From NCBI GenBank assembly GCA_937958815.1, contig CALGMR010000012.1:1-64000 (forward strand): a stretch of DNA of 64,000 bases, written 5' to 3'. Positions 9,830 to 19,523 of this stretch are shown here, piece after piece. The position numbers were made by a program, and so were the translations under genes. The stretch is from an uncultured Rhizobiaceae group bacterium (lineage in GTDB: Bacteria; Pseudomonadota; Alphaproteobacteria; Rhizobiales; Rhizobiaceae). Under the pieces are notes generated by a model. It was not told the origin of the DNA and did no database searches. It worked only from the letters and a program-made list of their open reading frames with translations. Position 1 is the first letter of the stretch; every line of letters begins with the position of its first letter.

Positions 9830-11703
9830 TACGCTGCCCCATCTTTACGGGTTTGACTCTTACGGATATGGGCCAATAAAAGCGTCAAACCTGCAGGTGT
9901 GATACCATCAATTCTTCCGGCCTGCCCCAATGATGTGGGCCGCACAGTTTTTAACTTGTGCTGCAGTTCATTCGAAAGACCAGAAATACCATCATAATTA
10001 AAATCATCAGGAATTTCCAAAGATTCATCTCTTTGAATGGCTTCAATATCCTTGCGCTGGCGTTCCAGATATACGGAATAACCAGCATCAATTTCAATCT
10101 GTTCGGAGACAGCAGGATCAATGGCCTTTAAATCTGGCCAAATACGACAGACATCCTCAAAACCAATTTCTGAATAACTCATGAGTTCAAACGCGTTGCG
10201 ACGAACACCATCACTCGTGATCTTCAACCCGTGCTTCTGAGCCTCATTTGGAGTCACGGTTCGAGATTCACAAAGTAATTTTGCATCATGGAGCATCTGT
10301 TCCTTGTTTGCAAAATGATTGCGACGCTTGGCACCAACCAATCCAAGCTCTGTTCCGATATTTGTAAGTCTTTGATCCGCATTGTCACTGCGAAGGCTTA
10401 ATCTATATTCAGCGCGGGATGTAAACATACGGTAGGGCTCAGATACACCGCGCGTTACGAGATCATCTATCATGACGCCTATATAAGATTCAGTCCTGCT
10501 GAAAATATACGGCTCTTGACCCGACGACTGCCGCGCAGCGTTCAAGCCCGCCACCAAACCCTGCGCCCCAGCTTCTTCATAGCCTGTCGTTCCGTTAATC
10601 TGTCCAGCTAGATAAAACCCGGCAACGGCACGCATTTCTAAAGACGGTTTCAATGCTCGTGGGTCAACATAATCATATTCAATGGCATAACCTGGTTGGA
10701 GAATTGTTGCGTTCTCCAAACCTTCAATTGTCGCAATAAACTCATGTTGCACTGATTCAGGCAATGAGGTGGATATTCCATTTGGATAAACGGTTTGGTC
10801 GCTTAATCCTTCGGGTTCCAAAAAGATCTGATGTCCATCTCTTTCACCGAACTTTACGATCTTGTCCTCGACCGACGGGCAATAGCGCGGTCCAACACCA
10901 TCAATCTGTCCAGAATACATGGCGGATCGATGCACATTATCTCGAATGATCTGATGCGTTTTCGAATTGGTTCTCGTAATTCCACATTCAATTTGTGGCA
11001 CCGTGATAGAACTTGTCAAAGTAGAAAAGGGCACTGGCTGCTCATCGGCCGCCTGCATTTCCAATTTACTCCAATTGATTGTGCGACCATCTAAGCGTGC
11101 AGGGGTACCTGTTTTCAATCGTCCGAGAGGTAGTTTTAACCGATCAAGAGTTTCAGCCATTTTGACAGCGGGGTTCTCGCCCATACGGCCAGCTGCTGTC
11201 TTCGTCTCACCGATATGGATAAGTCCGCGCAGGAAGGTTCCTGTTGTCAGAACGACTGTTGGAGACGCCAATCTTTTTCCATTAGCCATCTCGAGACCAA
11301 TAATCGAACCCTTTTCAATCAAAAGATCAGTTGCTTCGCCTTCGATGACGGTGAGATTCGGTTGGTGAGAAATTTCGCCTTGCATGGCTGCGAGATACAA
11401 TTCTCTGTCAGATTGTGTACGAGGACCACGAACGGCAGGGCCTTTGCGTCTGTTCAACATACGAAACTGTATGCCTGATTGATCTGCAACACGCCCCATA
11501 AGCCCGTCTAACGCGTCAATTTCGCGAACCAGATGACCTTTTCCCAAACCACCAATGGCCGGATTGCATGACAAAGTCCCGATCTTATCAAATCGATGGG
11601 TTACCAAGGCGGTCTTTGCACCAACGCGCGCAGCAGCAGAGGCAGCCTCGGTTCCGGCGTGACCACCACCAACCACGATGACATCAAAACTATCGTCAGA
11701 CAT
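9829..11703 (-). CDS. mnmG: tRNA uridine-5-carboxymethylaminomethyl modification enzyme MnmG (GidA)
   Basis: A 624-residue FAD enzyme that with MnmE makes the (carboxymethyl)aminomethyl group on U34 of several tRNAs. The FAD Rossmann motif [14 protein letters not shown] is near the N-terminus, followed by [15 protein letters not shown] and the conserved C-terminal GATE-like helical region ([20 protein letters not shown] in part). I start at the ATG of MSDDSFD, with GGA eight bases upstream; a TTG six codons earlier is less likely. It overlaps rsmG by one base. The gap upstream to mnmE holds two parS sites. Confidence 0.97.
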   Translation of the reverse strand: MSDDSFDVIVVGGGHAGTEAASAAARVGAKTALVTHRFDKIGTLSCNPAIGGLGKGHLVREIDALDGLMGRVADQSGIQFRMLNRRKGPAVRGPRTQSDRELYLAAMQGEISHQPNLTVIEGEATDLLIEKGSIIGLEMANGKRLASPTVVLTTGTFLRGLIHIGETKTAAGRMGENPAVKMAETLDRLKLPLGRLKTGTPARLDGRTINWSKLEMQAADEQPVPFSTLTSSITVPQIECGITRTNSKTHQIIRDNVHRSAMYSGQIDGVGPRYCPSVEDKIVKFGERDGHQIFLEPEGLSDQTVYPNGISTSLPESVQHEFIATIEGLENATILQPGYAIEYDYVDPRALKPSLEMRAVAGFYLAGQINGTTGYEEAGAQGLVAGLNAARQSSGQEPYIFSRTESYIGVMIDDLVTRGVSEPYRMFTSRAEYRLSLRSDNADQRLTNIGTELGLVGAKRRNHFANKEQMLHDAKLLCESRTVTPNEAQKHGLKITSDGVRRNAFELMSYSEIGFEDVCRIWPDLKAIDPAVSEQIEIDAGYSVYLERQRKDIEAIQRDESLEIPDDFNYDGISGLSNELQHKLKTVRPTSLGQAGRIDGITPAGLTLLLAHIRKSQTRKDGAA

Positions 11704-11798
11704 ATTTTCATTCCAAAACAATGAGGAGGCTGTTTCCCTCTTGTGGGGATATAAGACGCAGATTGTTATTCGTCAAAAAGAACACTTTGATTGAGACT

Positions 11799-11814
11799 TG
11801 TTTCACGTGAAACG
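11799..11814. promoter_or_regulatory. parS site 2 (mnmG-mnmE gap)
   Basis: TGTTTCACGTGAAACG differs from the canonical parS only at the last base. It is intergenic, about 95 bases upstream of the mnmG start codon. Confidence 0.88.
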
Positions 11815-11834
11815 CGTTCACTCAGCTCACAAAA

Positions 11835-11850
11835 TGTTTCACGTGAATCA
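11835..11850. promoter_or_regulatory. parS site 3 (overlaps mnmE stop)
   Basis: TGTTTCACGTGAATCA has one mismatch to the canonical parS. Its last three bases are the complement of the mnmE stop codon. It is 36 bases from site 2, so the two could load ParB together. Confidence 0.8.
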
Positions 11851-13152
11851 TTTACCAATGCAAAATTCAGAAAAAATGACATCAAGCAAATCTTCCACAT
11901 CAATGCGCCCGGTAATTCTCCCCAGTGCATCTGCAGCCAGTCTTAAATGCTCAGAACGAACAACATGATCGTTTGGGCCAGACAAACATCTATCTAGATG
12001 ATCGCGCACTTCAATCAATGCATTTCTGTGCCGTGACCTGCTCATTAAAATTTCGCTATGATCTGCAGTATGGCTGTCCTGTTTTGATGTTAAAAAATCC
12101 AGCAGATTGGAAACACCTTCTTGAGACTGTGTATGGATAGTGACCCAATCGTTATCGCCAGATGGTTTTCCTAAATCCGACTTGGTCCACACTCTTACAG
12201 CACCATCGTAGGGACAGGCCGATAAATCGGCGTCGGCCGCTTGCAGCCACAAAATCAAGTCTGCCGTATCGGCCGCAGCCTGCGCGCGCCGGATACCTTC
12301 CAATTCGACTACATCTGATGTCTCGCGCAAACCGGCAGTATCACTCAAAATGACCAACTGTCCGCCAATATCCAGTTGAACTTCCAAAACATCCCGCGTT
12401 GTGCCGGGCTGATCCGCGACGATGGCCACATCACGTTCTGCCAATGCGTTCAATAAACTCGACTTACCAGCATTAGGGGCACCCGTTAATGCTATCTGGT
12501 AGCCATCGCGAACAATTTCACCGCGACGATTGTCGTCCAGGTGAAGTTCTATAGAAGCAAAGAGGCCTTCAACCCTGTTCCAGACCTGTTCACTCACGCT
12601 GCCAGGTACATCATCTTCATCAGCAAAATCAAACTCAGCCTCTATATAGGCGCGCTGTTGAATGAGCTCCGAACGCCAGCCCTCATACAATTGTCGCAAA
12701 GCTCCTGAAGACTGATTGAGAGCCTGACGCCTTTGATTTTCAGTTTGCGCCGAAATAAGATCTGACAAACCTTCAAGCTCAGTCAAATCAAGTTTTCCAG
12801 ATTCAAACGCGCGCCGAGAAAACTCCCCTGCTTCAGCCGGACGAAAATGTTTCAGTTTTGATAGGGAATTTAAAACGGATTGAACGGTTGCCACACCACC
12901 GTGGCATTGAAATTCTACCGTGTCTTCACCGGTGAAACTGCGTCCTTGATCAAACAAAAGAACAATAGCCTGATCCAGCACTGTGTTGGTCTCTGGATCA
13001 TAAATCTTCGCAACAGAAACACGCCTCGGCTCCGGAGCCTGACGCACCATAATTGGAAACACATCAAAAGCATGCGAACCACTGATGCGGATAACGGCTG
13101 TTCCACTGGGCAAACCACCACTGGACAAAGCAAAAATCGTGCTCTCATGCAT
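11848..13152 (-). CDS. mnmE: tRNA modification GTPase MnmE (TrmE)
   Basis: A 434-residue K+-dependent GTPase and partner of MnmG in U34 tRNA modification. The N-terminal folate-binding domain has TIFALSSGGLPSGTAVIRISG-type sequence and FRPAEAGEFSRRAF. The inserted G domain has P-loop GAPNAGKSS, switch II DTAGLRET and a TKSD-type NKxD motif. The C-terminal helical domain ends in FCIGK, the family signature with the catalytic cysteine. Length is normal. It follows rho by 48 bases on the same strand. Confidence 0.97.
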   Translation of the reverse strand: MHESTIFALSSGGLPSGTAVIRISGSHAFDVFPIMVRQAPEPRRVSVAKIYDPETNTVLDQAIVLLFDQGRSFTGEDTVEFQCHGGVATVQSVLNSLSKLKHFRPAEAGEFSRRAFESGKLDLTELEGLSDLISAQTENQRRQALNQSSGALRQLYEGWRSELIQQRAYIEAEFDFADEDDVPGSVSEQVWNRVEGLFASIELHLDDNRRGEIVRDGYQIALTGAPNAGKSSLLNALAERDVAIVADQPGTTRDVLEVQLDIGGQLVILSDTAGLRETSDVVELEGIRRAQAAADTADLILWLQAADADLSACPYDGAVRVWTKSDLGKPSGDNDWVTIHTQSQEGVSNLLDFLTSKQDSHTADHSEILMSRSRHRNALIEVRDHLDRCLSGPNDHVVRSEHLRLAADALGRITGRIDVEDLLDVIFSEFCIGK

Positions 13153-13200
13153 ACCAGTGATCCACTATATTCGATACGTTTCCGAATCGACCCGGTAAAC

Positions 13201-14466
13201 CTATGTGTTCATTGAATCAAAGAACTCTGCATTGTTCTTTGTTTGCTTCAATTTATCTATCAAAAACTCGATCGCATCTGTGTTGCCCATGGAAGACAAA
13301 ATTCTGCGCAGGACAAAGATTTTCTGCAAATCTGCTTTTTCAATAAGTAGGTCTTCTTTGCGCGTACCTGATTTCAAGATATCCATAGCAGGATAGGTCC
13401 GTTTATCAGCAACCTTGCGATCAAGGACAATCTCTGAGTTACCAGTACCCTTAAATTCTTCAAAGATAACTTCGTCCATACGGCTGCCCGTATCAATCAA
13501 TGCTGTCGCAATAATTGTTAAAGAGCCACCCTCTTCAATGTTCCGAGCGGCACCAAAGAAGCGTTTGGGACGTTGCAACGCATTGGCGTCAACACCGCCT
13601 GTTAGAACCTTACCCGACGACGGGACTGTTGTGTTGTAAGCTCGGCCAAGTCGGGTGATAGAATCCAACAAAATAACAACATCACGACCATGTTCAACGA
13701 GCCGTTTGGCTTTTTCTATAACCATTTCAGTCACTTGCACGTGTCGAGTAGCTGGTTCGTCAAATGTAGATGCGACAACCTCACCATTCACTGAACGCGA
13801 CATATCAGTCACTTCTTCAGGACGTTCATCAATCAGCAGAACAATCAAATATGCTTCCGGATGATTGGCAGTGATAGAATGAGCAATGTTTTGCAAAAGA
13901 ACCGTCTTACCAGTTCTAGGTGGGGCCACGATCAGGCCTCGTTGGCCCTTACCCATAGGAGCGACCAGATCAATCACACGTGCTGAGAGGTCTTTACTCT
14001 CCGTATTTTCAATTTCCATATGGAACCGCTCTTCAGGGTAAAGCGGTGTCAAATTGTCAAAGTGAATTTTATGTTTGATCTTTTCAGGATCTTCAAAATT
14101 GATCGTATTGACCTGCAAAAGAGCAAAATATCTTTCGCCATCTTTTGGACTGCGAATTGGACCTTCAACCGTATCCCCAGTCCGCAAAGAAAACCGACGC
14201 AATTGAGACGGCGAAATATAAATGTCGTCCGGACCTGGAAGATAGTTGGCGCTGGATGATCTCAAGAAAGCAAAACCGTCTTGTAAAACCTCGACAACAC
14301 CCTGACCGATAATCTCCACATCATCATCCGCCAACTGTTTCAATATGGCAAACATCAACTCTTGCTTGCGCAATGTACTGGCGTTTTCAACATTCAACTC
14401 TTCAGCAAAACTGATCAAATCTGTCGGAGATTTTGCTTTAAGTTCCTGAAGCTTCATCTGTTCCAT
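13201..14466 (-). CDS. rho: Transcription termination factor Rho
   Basis: A 421-residue hexameric RNA helicase that terminates untranslated transcripts. The N-terminal helical Rho domain ([20 protein letters not shown]) is followed by the RNA-binding cold-shock-like fold ([18 protein letters not shown]), Walker A APPRTGKT and Walker [15 protein letters not shown]. The first ATG gives the usual family start. The 216-base leader upstream is long enough for a promoter (TTGCGT-N17-TAGATA on the minus strand is a candidate) and for the autoregulatory leader known in other bacteria. Confidence 0.97.
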   Translation of the reverse strand: MEQMKLQELKAKSPTDLISFAEELNVENASTLRKQELMFAILKQLADDDVEIIGQGVVEVLQDGFAFLRSSSANYLPGPDDIYISPSQLRRFSLRTGDTVEGPIRSPKDGERYFALLQVNTINFEDPEKIKHKIHFDNLTPLYPEERFHMEIENTESKDLSARVIDLVAPMGKGQRGLIVAPPRTGKTVLLQNIAHSITANHPEAYLIVLLIDERPEEVTDMSRSVNGEVVASTFDEPATRHVQVTEMVIEKAKRLVEHGRDVVILLDSITRLGRAYNTTVPSSGKVLTGGVDANALQRPKRFFGAARNIEEGGSLTIIATALIDTGSRMDEVIFEEFKGTGNSEIVLDRKVADKRTYPAMDILKSGTRKEDLLIEKADLQKIFVLRRILSSMGNTDAIEFLIDKLKQTKNNAEFFDSMNT

Positions 14467-14682
14467 AAAAAACAGTCCGTTCTATAACTATCGACACACG
14501 GTCTTTAAAACCAAATTAGAAGAAATCAGTCCGACAAAAGACGGGAAGCTTGCTCAATATTTTAAGACAAGTTCATGCTGATAAGGCAGGACCCATAAGG
14601 GCGACAGCACATCCGATTAAGCTCTATCTATATCTGCCAGTTCAAATACGCAAGAAAAATGAAAAGACGATATTTCGCAGAA

Positions 14683-15105
14683 CTAGAGGGGCTTCACAAT
14701 AACCATCACCACAATCACAATCATCAAAACAGCCGGCACTTCATTCACGATGCGATAAAATTTCTGGCTGTTTGTATTTTGATCATTTGCAAACGCACGA
14801 AGCCATTTCGCATTGGCCATATGCATCCCGGTGATAATCAACACGCAAGCAAATTTAATAAGAAACCAAGTATCACCCCACACATGCAACAATGACGCTG
14901 CCCACAGACCGAAAACCCAAGTGGCAATCATCGCAGGAGTCATAATGGCTTTCATGAGGCGCCGTTCCATAACCTTCATCGTCTCTGACATATCGGAGCC
15001 TACAGCTGCGTCACAGTGATAAACGAACAAACGCGGCAGGTACAAAAGAGCTGCCATCCAAGCTATGACCGAAATTACGTGTGCTGCTGTAATCCAAAGA
15101 ACCAT
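14683..15105 (-). CDS. hemJ: Protoporphyrinogen oxidase HemJ
   Basis: A 140-residue integral membrane protein with four predicted transmembrane segments. It replaces HemG/HemY for oxidation of protoporphyrinogen IX. The family marks are the N-terminal HVISVIAWMAALLYLPRLFVYH segment (quoted in parts: HVISVIAWMA, LPRLFVYH) with its conserved histidines, and MERRLMKAIMTPAM. It lies three bases after hemE, so two heme-pathway genes are co-transcribed. This gene was long annotated only as a CopD-like or UPF0093 protein. Confidence 0.9.
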   Translation of the reverse strand: MVLWITAAHVISVIAWMAALLYLPRLFVYHCDAAVGSDMSETMKVMERRLMKAIMTPAMIATWVFGLWAASLLHVWGDTWFLIKFACVLIITGMHMANAKWLRAFANDQNTNSQKFYRIVNEVPAVLMIVIVVMVIVKPL

Positions 15106-15108
15106 TAT

Positions 15109-16149
15109 CTATCTCCGAAAAGCACGAACACGATCAACCATTTGTTGTACATGTGGAATGGGTGTCAAAGGCGTAATGCCGTGTCCCAAATTGAACACCA
15201 ATGGCCCAGCCGATAGATTTTCCAAAATTGCATCAATGCCTTCATCAAGTGCACGACCGCCAGCAATTAATCTATTGGGATCTAGATTTCCTTGCACAGG
15301 CACTTCGGATTGTAATTCTTGAGCAAATGACATGGGAATAGTCCAATCCAAACCCAACATGTTTACTCCTGTTTTTTTGGCATAACCTTTGTAAAAAGCG
15401 CCTACGCCTTTTGGAAAACCAATGATCTTGGCATTCGGTATTTCCATACGAACGTTTTCTACAATTTTCCGAACAGGCTCAACGCACCATCTTTCAAATT
15501 GTTGTTCGTCAAGAACAGACGCCCATGAATCAAAAATCTGCACAGCATCCGCACCAGCTTTAAGTTGGGCTATCAGATAGTTTGATGATGCTTCGACCAA
15601 TTTATCGATGAGTATTTGAAAACTATCAGGATGGTTGAGTGAAAACTGACGCGCTGGTCCCTGATCAGGTGTTCCATGACCTGCAATCATATAGGTTGCA
15701 ACAGTCCATGGCGCTCCACAAAACCCAAGCAAAGTTGTTTCACTCGGCAACTCTTCTCTCAACCGCCCAACAGTCTCCAATACGGGAGCTAGATGGGTGA
15801 GTACATTATCACCGTTGAGGTTTGGAATAGTCGTTTGATCAACAGTTTCAAGAATTGGACCTCTGCCTTCTTCAAAGCGAACATTCACTCCTAGCGCATC
15901 AGGTATGACTAAAATGTCTGAAAACAATATGGCTGCATCAAAGCCAAAGCGATCTATCGGTTGCAGTGTGACTTTCACTGCCAGATCAGGATTGTAACAA
16001 AGATCGAGAAAACTACCCGCCTCTTTTCTGGTCGCCTTATATTCAGGTAAATATCGACCAGCTTGGCGCATCATCCATATTGGAAGATTTCCCGTTTGAT
16101 CTCCGTCGATCACATTCATAACCAAGCGATTGGACTTCGTAGTGTTCAT
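15109..16149 (-). CDS. hemE: Uroporphyrinogen decarboxylase
   Basis: A 346-residue heme biosynthesis enzyme removing four carboxylates from uroporphyrinogen III. Family signatures are [15 protein letters not shown] near residue 23 and [13 protein letters not shown] in the centre; [12 protein letters not shown] carries the catalytic-site aspartate region. It starts with [10 protein letters not shown] at the first ATG and is the first gene of the minus-strand hemE-hemJ unit. Its 5' side borders the putative origin, the classical alphaproteobacterial hemE-oriC arrangement. Confidence 0.97.
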   Translation of the reverse strand: MNTTKSNRLVMNVIDGDQTGNLPIWMMRQAGRYLPEYKATRKEAGSFLDLCYNPDLAVKVTLQPIDRFGFDAAILFSDILVIPDALGVNVRFEEGRGPILETVDQTTIPNLNGDNVLTHLAPVLETVGRLREELPSETTLLGFCGAPWTVATYMIAGHGTPDQGPARQFSLNHPDSFQILIDKLVEASSNYLIAQLKAGADAVQIFDSWASVLDEQQFERWCVEPVRKIVENVRMEIPNAKIIGFPKGVGAFYKGYAKKTGVNMLGLDWTIPMSFAQELQSEVPVQGNLDPNRLIAGGRALDEGIDAILENLSAGPLVFNLGHGITPLTPIPHVQQMVDRVRAFRR

Positions 16150-16582
16150 TTCAATCTTTCATAGATCGTTTATTAACAACCAATTTTGTTGATTGTATTT
16201 GATTATTATTAGAGTCGGTGGATAACGGGGATCATGTTTTATCAACAAAACACCTCCACAAATCTCTTAGAGACACCATTCAAACGCAATTCCATACACT
16301 TGTGAAGAGAAACGGGGATAAAAACAAATTAATCTCTTATTTCAAATATTTAGCCAAACGTGGATTTGTATCGATCGACACTGTTGTGTGGATGAAAACT
16401 CAAAAGAGAAAAAGCCCTTCCTATTGTTAACAAGTGGTCAAAATTCCTCTCTTCAAACTGTTTGTGGACGATAAATGGCTCACTGGGCATGAAATCTCTG
16501 AATTGAGAAAAACTGGTCTTTTATCCACATTGATGCACAAATCGAGACAGTTCCAAAACACCCTGATCAAGGATTCGTTCCA
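16150..16582. other. oriC: Putative chromosomal replication origin (oriC)
   Basis: This 433-base AT-rich gap between divergent hemE and the PEP-synthase regulator has no credible gene. DnaA-box matches to TTATCCACA are: a perfect one at 16521-16529; 8/9 at 16217-16225 (reverse), 16239-16247 and 16387-16395 (reverse); 7/9 at 16313-16321 (reverse) and 16463-16471 (reverse). A very AT-rich segment (16165-16212) could be the unwinding element. GANTC methylation sites occur at 16212-16216 and 16572-16576. TTAA-N7-TCAA at 16427-16441 and TTAA-N7-TTTT at 16173-16187 are imperfect CtrA-type matches. In Caulobacter and relatives oriC lies beside hemE, next to the homologue of this same regulator. Three parS sites lie 4-7 kb away, and gene polarity flips here. 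Confidence 0.87.
16521..16529 (+). promoter_or_regulatory. Consensus DnaA box
   Basis: TTATCCACA is an exact match to the high-affinity DnaA-binding 9-mer. It is the only perfect one in the hemE-ppsR gap and lies close to the ppsR side. Confidence 0.85.
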
Positions 16583-17434
16583 TTGCGTAACTGGATAAAC
16601 CAAGCCCGGCAAAAAGTAAGCAGGAAGCAATTTTTCCATCTGCACATGATTTCAGACTCAACTGGCGAGACTTTGATAAATGCTGGTCGTGCAGCAGCTG
16701 CACAATATCCAAAATGGCAGGCCGTGGAACACATCACTCCAATGGTGAGCAAACGCAAACAATTGGAAAATGCATTGGAGGCAGTCAATGAATCTCCCGG
16801 CATCGTGCTTTACACGATTGTCGATGATGAACTTGAAACTCATCTGCGCGAATTTTGCGCGAAACTAGGCGTCCCATCTCTCAATGTTTTAACCCCGGTA
16901 ACCAAAGTTTTCGATGCGCATCTTGGCGAAGCAAAATCTGGCCGAAAGGGCGCTCAACATGCTTTGGATGATGAATATTTTGATCGATTGGACGCAGTGA
17001 AATTTGCCATGGCGCACGATGATGGAAATCTTCCGGATGATCTGGAAGAAGTGGACATCATTCTGATTGGTATAAGCCGGACTTCAAAAACACCCACATC
17101 CATTTATCTGGCCCAGAGAGGAACCAAAGTGATCAACATTCCTTTGGTGCCAGGCGCGGATCTTCAGCAGCAGGTATATAAGGCAAAAAAACCGATTATT
17201 GTTGCGCTGGTCGCGTCTGCAGAACGTATTCTGCAAGTACGCGAAAACAGGCTACTCGCCTTTGAAAGAGACATAACAGATGACAGCTATGTGGACCGCG
17301 CTGCAATTTTGGAAGAACTGGCTTGGACACGCAGGCTATGCAAACAAAACGGATGGCCCATGATTGATGTTTCAAAACGGTCGATAGAAGAAACGTCTGC
17401 GGCTATTCTTGCGCTTCATCGCAAGCACTCTTAA
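16583..17434 (+). CDS. ppsR: Pyruvate, phosphate dikinase / PEP synthase regulatory protein
   Basis: A 283-residue bifunctional kinase/pyrophosphorylase of the DUF299 family. It inactivates and reactivates PEP synthase or pyruvate phosphate dikinase by ADP-dependent phosphorylation. Visible marks are FFHLHMISDSTGETL, GAQHALDDEYF, and the P-loop-like GISRTSKTPTSIYLAQRGTK near residue 155 (20 residues). A TTG start at 16583 with AAGGA nine bases upstream keeps the conserved FFHLH peptide; the next ATG (16646) would remove it. It is the homologue of the gene flanking oriC in other alphaproteobacteria. First gene of a plus-strand run with maf, aroE, coaE and dnaQ. Confidence 0.92.
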   Translation: MRNWINQARQKVSRKQFFHLHMISDSTGETLINAGRAAAAQYPKWQAVEHITPMVSKRKQLENALEAVNESPGIVLYTIVDDELETHLREFCAKLGVPSLNVLTPVTKVFDAHLGEAKSGRKGAQHALDDEYFDRLDAVKFAMAHDDGNLPDDLEEVDIILIGISRTSKTPTSIYLAQRGTKVINIPLVPGADLQQQVYKAKKPIIVALVASAERILQVRENRLLAFERDITDDSYVDRAAILEELAWTRRLCKQNGWPMIDVSKRSIEETSAAILALHRKHS

Positions 17435-17468
17435 TGAAAACAGATATCAACTCGGAGCCACATCCAAA

Positions 17469-18065
17469 ATGAGTGATCTCATACTCGCGTCCGGAAGCAC
17501 ACATCGTGCCCAATTGCTGAAAAATGTCGGACTGGCCTTTAGACAAGAGCCATCCACTTTGGATGAACGCGCGATTGAAAGTCCGCTGGATGATGCGGAT
17601 GTCTTGCCAGAAGACAGAGCTGAAATATTGGCAGAAGCCAAAGCGCTGGATGTCAGTGAAAAAAATATGGGTTCATGGGTTATTGGTTGCGACCAAATTT
17701 TGGCATTTGAGAACCAGGTGCTTCACAAACCAAAAAACATGGAAGATGCGCGACGACGTCTTTTATTGCTTTCAGGCAAAACACACTATTTGCATTCGGC
17801 GGTTGTTCTGGTCAAAGACGGCGCAACAATTTGGCGCCATGTGACACCGTGTAAAATGACAATGCGCCCTCTGACTCCAGAATTCATCGGTCGTCATTTG
17901 GCTGACGTAGGCGATGAAATTTTATCCAGTGTTGGCGCTTACCATACAGAAGGCAAAGGTGCTCAGCTGTTTGAAGAAATTGGCGGAGACCTGTTTTCGA
18001 TAATTGGTTTGCCACTTTTGCCATTGTTGGAAGCATTGAGAAAAAATGGTGTCATCGATGGCTAG
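17469..18065 (+). CDS. Maf/YceF-type nucleoside triphosphate pyrophosphatase
   Basis: A 198-residue house-cleaning enzyme of the Maf/Ham1 fold that hydrolyses modified or non-canonical nucleoside triphosphates to monophosphates. The family start LILASGSTHRAQLL binds the phosphate. The GCDQILAF stretch holds the catalytic aspartate, and VGAYHTEGKGAQLFE is the usual C-terminal motif (VGAYHTEGKG, in part). The Q in GCDQ is shared with YceF-like (7-methyl-GTP) members, so substrate is uncertain. The ATG of MSDLILA is chosen over one 20 codons upstream that would overlap ppsR. It overlaps aroE by about 20 bases. Confidence 0.92.
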   Translation: MSDLILASGSTHRAQLLKNVGLAFRQEPSTLDERAIESPLDDADVLPEDRAEILAEAKALDVSEKNMGSWVIGCDQILAFENQVLHKPKNMEDARRRLLLLSGKTHYLHSAVVLVKDGATIWRHVTPCKMTMRPLTPEFIGRHLADVGDEILSSVGAYHTEGKGAQLFEEIGGDLFSIIGLPLLPLLEALRKNGVIDG

Positions 18066-18909
18066 AGCATTTGTCACCGGCTGGCCCATTGGTCATTCAA
18101 GGTCTCCTTTGGTTCACGGTTACTGGTTGAAGCAATTTGGCATTAATGGCGATTACTTAAGACACCCGTGCAAAGTCGAAGATTTTGAAAACTTCATAAA
18201 AACCTTCAACACGAATGGTTTCATAGGCGGAAATGTTACGCTGCCACACAAAGAGACTGCATTTTCCAGCATTGAAAAAACAGATGCAACTGCTACGCGA
18301 TTGGGTGCTGTGAATACGGTCTGGATAGAGGATGATGAGATCGTAGGTGCCAACACAGACGGTTATGGCTTTATGGCAAATCTTGACGAATTCGTCCCCA
18401 ATTGGAGTGATGAAAATCGTCTGAAACGAGGCGCGCTTGTGCTGGGCGCAGGGGGCGCAGCGCGGGCCATAATTGATTCTCTCATGCAGCGTGGCTTTAA
18501 AAGAATTACCATCGCCAACAGAACATTGATACGTGCAGTCGAATTGAGAGAAATGTTTGGCGAGCCATGCCAAGCCATTGCTTATGAAGATATTGGCGAT
18601 GCCGAGAAACAATCCTCCATCATCATCAACACAACTTCGGTGGGAATGGCAGGCACGGAATTGGAATCCGACACGCCAATCTCTCTAAATGAGTTTAGCA
18701 GTGATACGATCGTAAATGACATTGTATACACGCCGCTCATCACACCATTGCTCCATGAAGCCAAAACATCAGGAATGAAAGCCGTTGATGGTTTGGGCAT
18801 GTTGCTCCATCAAGCCGTGCCTGGATTTGAAAAATGGTTTGGGGTTCGGCCTGAAGTCACAAAAGAACTTCGTGCCGTGTTGTTGGCTGATCTTGGTGAA
18901 GTTTCATGA
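18046..18909 (+). CDS. aroE: Shikimate dehydrogenase
   Basis: A 287-residue NADP-dependent enzyme reducing 3-dehydroshikimate in aromatic amino-acid synthesis. Shikimate-binding residues are in GWPIGHSRSPLVHGYWL and GNVTLPHKE (catalytic Lys). The nucleotide-binding loop is VLGAGGAARAI and the NADP clamp NRTLIRA. An ATG four codons later (18058) is an equally possible start. The end overlaps coaE by four bases (ATGA), so translation is probably coupled. Confidence 0.96.
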   Translation: MVSSMARAFVTGWPIGHSRSPLVHGYWLKQFGINGDYLRHPCKVEDFENFIKTFNTNGFIGGNVTLPHKETAFSSIEKTDATATRLGAVNTVWIEDDEIVGANTDGYGFMANLDEFVPNWSDENRLKRGALVLGAGGAARAIIDSLMQRGFKRITIANRTLIRAVELREMFGEPCQAIAYEDIGDAEKQSSIIINTTSVGMAGTELESDTPISLNEFSSDTIVNDIVYTPLITPLLHEAKTSGMKAVDGLGMLLHQAVPGFEKWFGVRPEVTKELRAVLLADLGEVS

Positions 18910-19523
18910 CAATTTTTCTCGGTCTGACAGGGTCAATTGGAATGGGGAAATCCACCACGGCTCAATTTTTCAGAGATGCCGGAATTCCCGTCCATGATTC
19001 AGATGCAACGGTTCACCGATTATACGAAACTGAAGCTGTCGCCTTGATCGAAAATGCTTTCCCCGGAACAACTTCAGAAAAAGGGGTCGATCGAACCGAA
19101 CTTGGAAAACATGTGGTCGGCAACGACCAAGAAATGAAAAAACTGGAAAACATCATTCATCCATTGGTGCGCCGGGAAGAATTGAAGTTTCGAAAAACGC
19201 AAACTGCAGCACAAAATCCAGTCGCCGTTTTGGACATCCCATTGCTGTTTGAAACAGCTGGCGAAAAACGTGTTGATGCTATTGTTGTTGTAACAGCACC
19301 AGCGGAGATTCAACGCGAAAGAGTTCTAAAGCGGGACGGCATGACCGTTGAAAAATTTGAATCGATTTTGGCACGTCAAATACCCGATGAACAAAAGCGC
19401 GCTAGTGCTGATTTTATCATCGATACATCTAAAGGTTTTGAAGCGACCAAAGCCGACGTGCTAGACATTATTCGAATTGTTGAATCTGGAAACTGGTCAA
19501 GAGACAAAAACAATCATGCGTGA
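18906..19523 (+). CDS. coaE: Dephospho-CoA kinase
   Basis: A 205-residue P-loop kinase for the last step of coenzyme A synthesis. Walker A GSIGMGKST is at about residues 9-17. HDSDATVHRLY, IIHPLVR and LDIPLLFET are family motifs, and the lid has ARQIPDEQKRASADFIIDT (ARQIPDEQKR, in part). It overlaps aroE by four bases and dnaQ by eight, in the common aroE-coaE-dnaQ order next to the origin. Confidence 0.97.
   Translation: MTIFLGLTGSIGMGKSTTAQFFRDAGIPVHDSDATVHRLYETEAVALIENAFPGTTSEKGVDRTELGKHVVGNDQEMKKLENIIHPLVRREELKFRKTQTAAQNPVAVLDIPLLFETAGEKRVDAIVVVTAPAEIQRERVLKRDGMTVEKFESILARQIPDEQKRASADFIIDTSKGFEATKADVLDIIRIVESGNWSRDKNNHA

Noticed and set aside
16218-16430. 70-codon plus-strand frame inside the hemE-ppsR gap
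   Set aside because: No ribosome site, no recognisable sequence, and it runs through DnaA-box matches. It is better explained as origin DNA.
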